Part shown: positions 5,018 through 7,701 of the stretch, in pieces | Layout of the letters: every line of letters starts with the position of its first letter | Position numbering within the stretch: the first letter of the stretch is position 1 | Origin: Deltaproteobacteria bacterium | Lineage (GTDB): Bacteria; Desulfobacterota; GWC2-55-46 | Assembly: GCA_016234955.1 (NCBI GenBank) | Contig: JACRNN010000252.1 | Coordinates: forward strand, 1 to 7,701 | Length of the DNA: 7,701 nt | Direction: 5' to 3' | Translations under genes and position numbers: made by a program | Notes under the pieces: generated by a model | Told to the model about the DNA's origin: nothing | The model's input: the letters and a program-made list of their open reading frames with translations, nothing else | Databases searched by the model: none

Positions 5018-5494
5018 ATGCCCAGGATAATTGAAGGCAACCTTTCGGCCAAGGGCCTTAAGGCAGCTCTCGTCGTCAGCAGGTTCAACGACTTCATAAG
5101 CGACAGGCTCGTTGCCGGGGCCGTTGACACGCTCTTGAGAAGCGGGGCTTCCGGGGACGATATAGACATAGTGAAGGTCCCCGGCTCATTCGAGATCCCG
5201 GTAGTGGCGAGGAAGCTGGCCAGGGCCGGCAACCATGACGCGATAATCTGTCTCGGCTGCGTGATACGCGGCGATACCCCGCACTTCGATTATATAGTCG
5301 CCGAAGCCGCCAAGGGCATAGCCAGGGTCGCCCTTGAGTGCGAATGCACGGTCTCCTTCGGCGTGATAACCGCCGACAACCTCGAGCAGGCCATAGAGAG
5401 GGCGGGCACAAAGTCCGGGAACAAGGGCAGGGACGCGGCCCTCACGGCCATAGAGATGGCCAATCTGCTCAAGACGGTCGGTAAAAAGAGATGA
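5018..5494 (+). CDS. ribH: 6,7-dimethyl-8-ribityllumazine synthase
   Basis: The protein has 158 residues, normal for the family. It condenses 5-amino-6-ribitylaminouracil with DHBP to give lumazine, the penultimate step of riboflavin synthesis, and typically assembles as a decamer or 60-mer capsid. Visible motifs: VSRFN (20-24), VPGSFEIPV (54-62), LGCVIRGDTPHFDYI (79-93) with the presumed catalytic His89, SFGVITADNLEQAIERAGTK (113-132) with Arg128, and GNKG (134-137). The start is set by a strong ribosome-binding site. The gene is followed after 28 nt by nusB, the common ribH-nusB order. The long gap in front of it is occupied by repeat element B. Confidence 0.97.
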   Translation: MPRIIEGNLSAKGLKAALVVSRFNDFISDRLVAGAVDTLLRSGASGDDIDIVKVPGSFEIPVVARKLARAGNHDAIICLGCVIRGDTPHFDYIVAEAAKGIARVALECECTVSFGVITADNLEQAIERAGTKSGNKGRDAALTAIEMANLLKTVGKKR

Positions 5495-5522
5495 CACTCG
5501 CTCCGGGGGCGCTGGATATACG

Positions 5523-5951
5523 ATGAACGTAAGAAGTAAGGCGAGGGAGAGCGCCCTGCAGATACTCTACAGGATAGACATAGCCGAAGGCGGCAACGAT
5601 GAAGCCCTGGGGCCGGAGATGCGCGGCCTTGCCCCCGGCTCAGAGGCGCGCAGGTACTGCTCCGAGATCGTAAAAGGGGTGACCGAGGGCAAAGACGTCA
5701 TCGACCGCGAGATAGAGAAGTACTCGGAGAACTGGAGTGTGGAGAGGATGGCCGTCGTTGACAGGAACATACTGAGGGTGGCCGTATACGAGCTCCTCTT
5801 CTGCAGGGAGGTCCCCTATAAGGTCGTGATAGACGAGGCCGTGGAGCTGGCGAAGAGATACGGGTCGGAGGATTCGGGTCCGTTCATAAACGGGGTCCTC
5901 GACAGGGTATACAGGGCGCGGCATGAGGGGCTGGGCGCCGAAAAAGTTTAA
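5523..5951 (+). CDS. nusB: Transcription antitermination factor NusB
   Basis: This 142-residue all-alpha RNA-binding protein starts MNVRSKARESALQILYRIDI, the typical first helix (R-xx-A-R-x-x-A-L-Q-x-L-Y). Its C-terminal half has the family signature WSVERMAVVDRNILRVAVYE (71-90), then VPYKVVIDEAVELAKRYGSE (97-116) and FINGVLDRV (121-129). With NusE (S10) it binds boxA RNA and supports antitermination, especially on rRNA operons. It lies 28 nt after ribH and is probably the last gene of the series. The ribosome-binding site is weak (GGA at 5514-5516), suggesting some dependence on translation of ribH. The TAA stop (5949-5951) falls within the left inverted end of repeat element C, so the very C-terminus (LGAEKV) may have been altered by that insertion. 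Confidence 0.95.
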   Translation: MNVRSKARESALQILYRIDIAEGGNDEALGPEMRGLAPGSEARRYCSEIVKGVTEGKDVIDREIEKYSENWSVERMAVVDRNILRVAVYELLFCREVPYKVVIDEAVELAKRYGSEDSGPFINGVLDRVYRARHEGLGAEKV

Positions 5952-6099
5952 GGCTGCCTCTAAAAATTGCTCTTTTTCCCGACCTCTGTGTCAGGTCGGA
6001 AATAAAAATGCTCACATATTCCCATATATGCTCCGCTTTTTATTTCCGCCCTTCCTTGATTTCAGAAAAAAATATCTAATTTTTAGAGATAGCCTTAAA
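5947..6099. repeat. Repeat element C: MITE-like element with 22-nt inverted ends after nusB
   Basis: The outer 22 nt at 5947-5968 and the inverse of 6078-6099 agree at 20 of 22 positions. The shared outer part reads TTTAAGGCT, then CTCTAAAAATT after a 2-nt difference. Inside, CCGACCT/AGGTCGG forms a 7-bp hairpin (5979-5999), and GGAAATAAAAA (5998-6008) is the perfect inverse of TTTTTATTTCC (6037-6047), enclosing CATAT/ATATG (6015-6030). It totals about 153 bp, with no coding capacity and much lower GC than the flanks. The ends differ from those of elements A and B, so it is a separate family. It includes the nusB stop codon and ends about 50 nt before a consensus promoter. Target-site duplication is uncertain because TTTAA/TTAAA belongs to the palindrome. 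Confidence 0.85.
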
Positions 6100-6129
6100 G
6101 TAATCATGATAAAATCGCCTCTAACGCAC

Positions 6130-6175
6130 AAATAATTAAAAAAGAGGTTGACACCCGGCAGGAATTTTGTATAAT
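6130..6175 (+). promoter_or_regulatory. Consensus sigma70 promoter with UP-like tract for the aminotransferase gene
   Basis: A perfect TTGACA (6148-6153) and a perfect TATAAT (6170-6175) are separated by 16 nt. An A/T tract (6130-6143) stands where an UP element would. Transcription should start near 6182, leaving a leader of about 20 nt that contains the ribosome-binding site. It starts a new unit independent of the rib-nusB series. Confidence 0.88.
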
Positions 6176-6188
6176 CAAACTATAGAAT

Positions 6189-6193
6189 AGGAG
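6189..6193 (+). promoter_or_regulatory. Ribosome-binding site for the TTG-started aminotransferase
   Basis: AGGAG stands 8 nt before the TTG at 6202. No ATG or GTG lies in frame near the homologous N-terminus (MKVQLLDLASQY), so TTG is taken as the start codon. Confidence 0.75.
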
Positions 6194-6201
6194 TTGCTCT
6201 T

Positions 6202-7332
6202 TTGAAGGTTCAGCTCTTGGATCTCGCCTCCCAGTACCGTAAGATTAGGAATGAGGTGCTCAGGGAGGTCAAGGCGGTATGCGATTCCCAGCACTACGTT
6301 TTAGGAAAGAATGTATCAGGACTTGAGGCGGAAATAGCCTCCTATTGCGGCGCCAGGTTCGCGGTCGGCGTGGCGTCCGGGACCGATGCGATACTCCTGA
6401 GCCTGATGGCTGCGGGCGTGGGGGTAGGGGACAGGGTAATAACAACGCCGTTTACGTTCTTTGCAACAGCGGGGTCCATAGCGCGTCTCGGCGCGGTCCC
6501 GGTCTTCACGGACATTCATCCGCAGACCTACAACATCAGCCCCGACAGCTTGGAATCACTCCTCAAGAAAAATTCAAAGGGCGTCAAGGCCATAATACCG
6601 GTGCACCTTTACGGCCAGTGCGCCGACATGGCCCCGATAAACAGGCTTGCCCGCGGATACGGGCTCAAGGTCATCGAGGACGCGGCCCAGTCCATAGGGG
6701 CCGAATACAGGGGGAGGAGGGCGGGCGCCCTCGGGGACATGGGTTGCTTCTCGTTCTATCCGACGAAGAACCTCGGTTGCTTCGGCGACGGCGGGATGGT
6801 CACCACCGGCAACGAAAAGCTCGCCCTCAAGCTCAGGATGCTGAGGGTGCACGGGAGCAAGGCCAGGTACTACCACGACATCGTCGGCGCCAACAGCAGG
6901 CTCGACGAGCTGCAGGCCGCGGTATTGAGGGTCAAGCTGAAGCACCTTGAATCGTGGACCGGCGGCAGGGTCAAAAACGCCGCACGATACGATAGATTGT
7001 TCAGAAAGGCGGGGCTCGAGGGCCTTGTGGCTCTGCCGTACATCCAGGATGGGAACCGTTCCGTATTCAACCAGTATGTCGTCCGCGTCAAAAAGAGGGA
7101 CGAGTTGAGAAGCCACCTATCTCAGATAGGCGTGAGTACGGAAATATACTATCCTTTGCCTCTGCACCTTCAAAAATGCTTTAAATACCTCGGCTACAGG
7201 AAAGGCGATCTCCCTGTTTCGGAAAAGACAGCTAAGGAAGCATTGGCCCTGCCCATATATCCTGAGCTCAGCGAGGCTGAGCAGAAGTATGTCGTATCAG
7301 GTATCGTCGGTTTTTACGCGAAAAGTTCTTAG
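6202..7332 (+). CDS. DegT/DnrJ/EryC1/StrS-family nucleotide-sugar aminotransferase
   Basis: This 376-residue, fold-type I PLP enzyme would transaminate a keto group on a nucleotide-linked sugar, usually with glutamate as donor. Motifs in order: LDLASQY (6-12), the cofactor-phosphate-binding SGTDA (59-63), VHLYGQCADM (134-143), EDAAQSIGA (159-167) with Asp160 and Gln163 near the pyridine ring, and GCFSFYPTKNLGCFGDGGMV (181-200) with Lys189 as the Schiff-base lysine. NSRLDELQAA (231-240) and YYPLPLHLQ (316-324) follow. The pattern is close to WbpE-type and other 3-keto or 4-keto sugar aminotransferases, but the exact substrate cannot be read from sequence. It uses a TTG start behind a very strong promoter. 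The UDP-glucuronate decarboxylase-like gene downstream supports a role in surface-polysaccharide precursor synthesis. Confidence 0.92.
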   Translation: MKVQLLDLASQYRKIRNEVLREVKAVCDSQHYVLGKNVSGLEAEIASYCGARFAVGVASGTDAILLSLMAAGVGVGDRVITTPFTFFATAGSIARLGAVPVFTDIHPQTYNISPDSLESLLKKNSKGVKAIIPVHLYGQCADMAPINRLARGYGLKVIEDAAQSIGAEYRGRRAGALGDMGCFSFYPTKNLGCFGDGGMVTTGNEKLALKLRMLRVHGSKARYYHDIVGANSRLDELQAAVLRVKLKHLESWTGGRVKNAARYDRLFRKAGLEGLVALPYIQDGNRSVFNQYVVRVKKRDELRSHLSQIGVSTEIYYPLPLHLQKCFKYLGYRKGDLPVSEKTAKEALALPIYPELSEAEQKYVVSGIVGFYAKSS

Positions 7333-7399
7333 CCGTCTTGAGAGGCCCTATCCCGGTCCATCCGGAGGCGGCTTGCCGGCTTGAGCCCACGGAAAGGCT

Positions 7400-7432
7400 G
7401 GACGGCGTGGGCGCCGCGATCCCGTCCGTTTT
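7400..7432 (+). terminator. Weak candidate intrinsic terminator
   Basis: A 6-bp GC-rich stem (7400-7405 with 7422-7427), a 16-nt loop and only four T residues after one G (7429-7432). The large loop and short T-run make strong termination unlikely. Confidence 0.25.
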
Positions 7433-7502
7433 AGCTGGTCAACGCGGGTTCATTTTTTCAGCGTTCTGAAGCCGGGCGCGGCGAGTTGAGTCAAGTATCG
7501 TC

Positions 7503-7509
7503 AAGGAGG
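7503..7509 (+). promoter_or_regulatory. Ribosome-binding site deciding the GTG start of the SDR gene
   Basis: AAGGAGG stands 6 nt before the GTG at 7516. The ATG at 7511 opens only the two-codon frame ATG-GCG-TGA and lies 1 nt from the site, too close for good initiation. The GTG is in frame with the homologous KRVLVTGGAG. Confidence 0.8.
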
Positions 7510-7515
7510 CATGGC

Positions 7516-7701
7516 GTGAAAAGAGTATTGGTCACTGGCGGGGCCGGGTTCATAGGCTCCCACTTATGCGATAGGCTGTTAAAAGAGGGCAACGAGGTCC
7601 TCTGCCTCGACAACTTCTTCACCGGCCGCAAGGAGAACATAGCGCACCTCCTGGACAGCCGGCATTTCGAGCTGATAAGGCACGACGTCATAGAGCCTGT
7701 G
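7516..7701 (+). CDS. NAD-dependent SDR, probable UDP-glucuronate decarboxylase, N-terminal part (runs off the window)
   Basis: Sixty-two codons are visible before the window ends. The Rossmann dinucleotide-binding motif is GGAGFIGS (8-15) in VTGGAGFIGSHLCDRLL, with Asp32 in CLDNFFTG (30-37) as the expected ribose-binding acid of NAD. The following FELIRHDVIEPV is very like the FELIRHDVTEP stretch of UDP-glucuronate decarboxylases (UXS), which convert UDP-glucuronate to UDP-xylose in the cytosol. Related extended SDRs such as dTDP-glucose 4,6-dehydratase and UDP-glucose 4-epimerase usually differ in this stretch, so UXS is preferred, though the catalytic YxxxK lies outside the window. The start is GTG, set by the ribosome-binding site. 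It follows the sugar aminotransferase in the same direction. Confidence 0.82.
   Translation, partial: MKRVLVTGGAGFIGSHLCDRLLKEGNEVLCLDNFFTGRKENIAHLLDSRHFELIRHDVIEPV

Larger units (their letters stand above)
7333..7515 (+). other. Spacer between the aminotransferase and the SDR gene
   Basis: These 183 bases hold no gene I can support. A weak hairpin, GGACGG (7400-7405) with CCGTCC (7422-7427), is followed by GTTTT and could be a poor or attenuating terminator. AACGC/GCGTT also pair across the T-run near 7441-7466. No clear promoter is visible, so the next gene may still be transcribed from 6148. Confidence 0.4.

Noticed and set aside
5923..6135. A 70-residue plus-strand open frame after nusB.
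   Set aside because: It runs through repeat element C, has no ribosome-binding site or family similarity, and is low-complexity.
7511..7519. ATG-GCG-TGA mini-frame overlapping the GTG start of the SDR gene, as a regulatory upstream frame.
   Set aside because: The ATG lies only 1 nt from the ribosome-binding site; two codons by chance are not evidence.

Overview
The window is ordinary bacterial chromosome, GC-rich, with heavy use of AGG (Arg) and ATA (Ile) codons. The order nrdR-ribD-ribE-ribBA-ribH-nusB, the divergent lptF-like/HU pair and the start of a nucleotide-sugar locus suggest a Gram-negative outer-membrane bacterium of the Desulfobacterota (former Deltaproteobacteria) or Nitrospirota type. 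That placement is inference from gene order and codon style, not a proven assignment.

Layout. Bases 1-101 (minus strand) are the first 33 codons of an LptF/LptG-type permease gene. Bases 102-424 are a divergent spacer with inverted repeats and a good sigma70-type promoter for an HU/IHF-family DNA-binding protein (425-712). A textbook intrinsic terminator (811-845) closes that unit. From 996 to 5951 a same-strand gene series encodes the repressor NrdR, four riboflavin-pathway proteins (RibD, RibE, RibBA, RibH) and the antitermination factor NusB. RibBA makes both precursors (DHBP from ribulose 5-phosphate and the pyrimidine from GTP), RibD processes the pyrimidine branch, RibH joins the branches to lumazine, and RibE dismutates lumazine to riboflavin, so the set is complete except for the separate phosphatase step. 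After nusB a consensus promoter (6148-6175) starts a new unit: a DegT/DnrJ/EryC1/StrS sugar aminotransferase (6202-7332) and the first 62 codons of a UDP-glucuronate decarboxylase-like SDR (7516 to the end). These look like the start of a surface-polysaccharide cluster.

The unusual content is repeats. Two related elements (A, 2573-2802; B, 4821-4996) lie in opposite orientation on either side of ribE-ribBA. They account for most of the two abnormally long gaps in an otherwise tight gene series. They have terminal inverted repeats, a second internal copy of the end at one side, and strong hairpins; element A carries two extra hairpin modules. A third, unrelated MITE-like element (C, 5947-6099) with 22-nt near-perfect inverted ends lies directly after nusB. 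The ribD and nusB stop codons fall inside terminal repeats of A and C. I see no transposase, CRISPR array, tRNA or rRNA, and no FMN riboswitch in front of the rib genes. Nothing here supports a new multi-gene system; the repeat family, and possibly two substituted active-site residues (RibBA Q143, RibD K85), are what deserve a second look.
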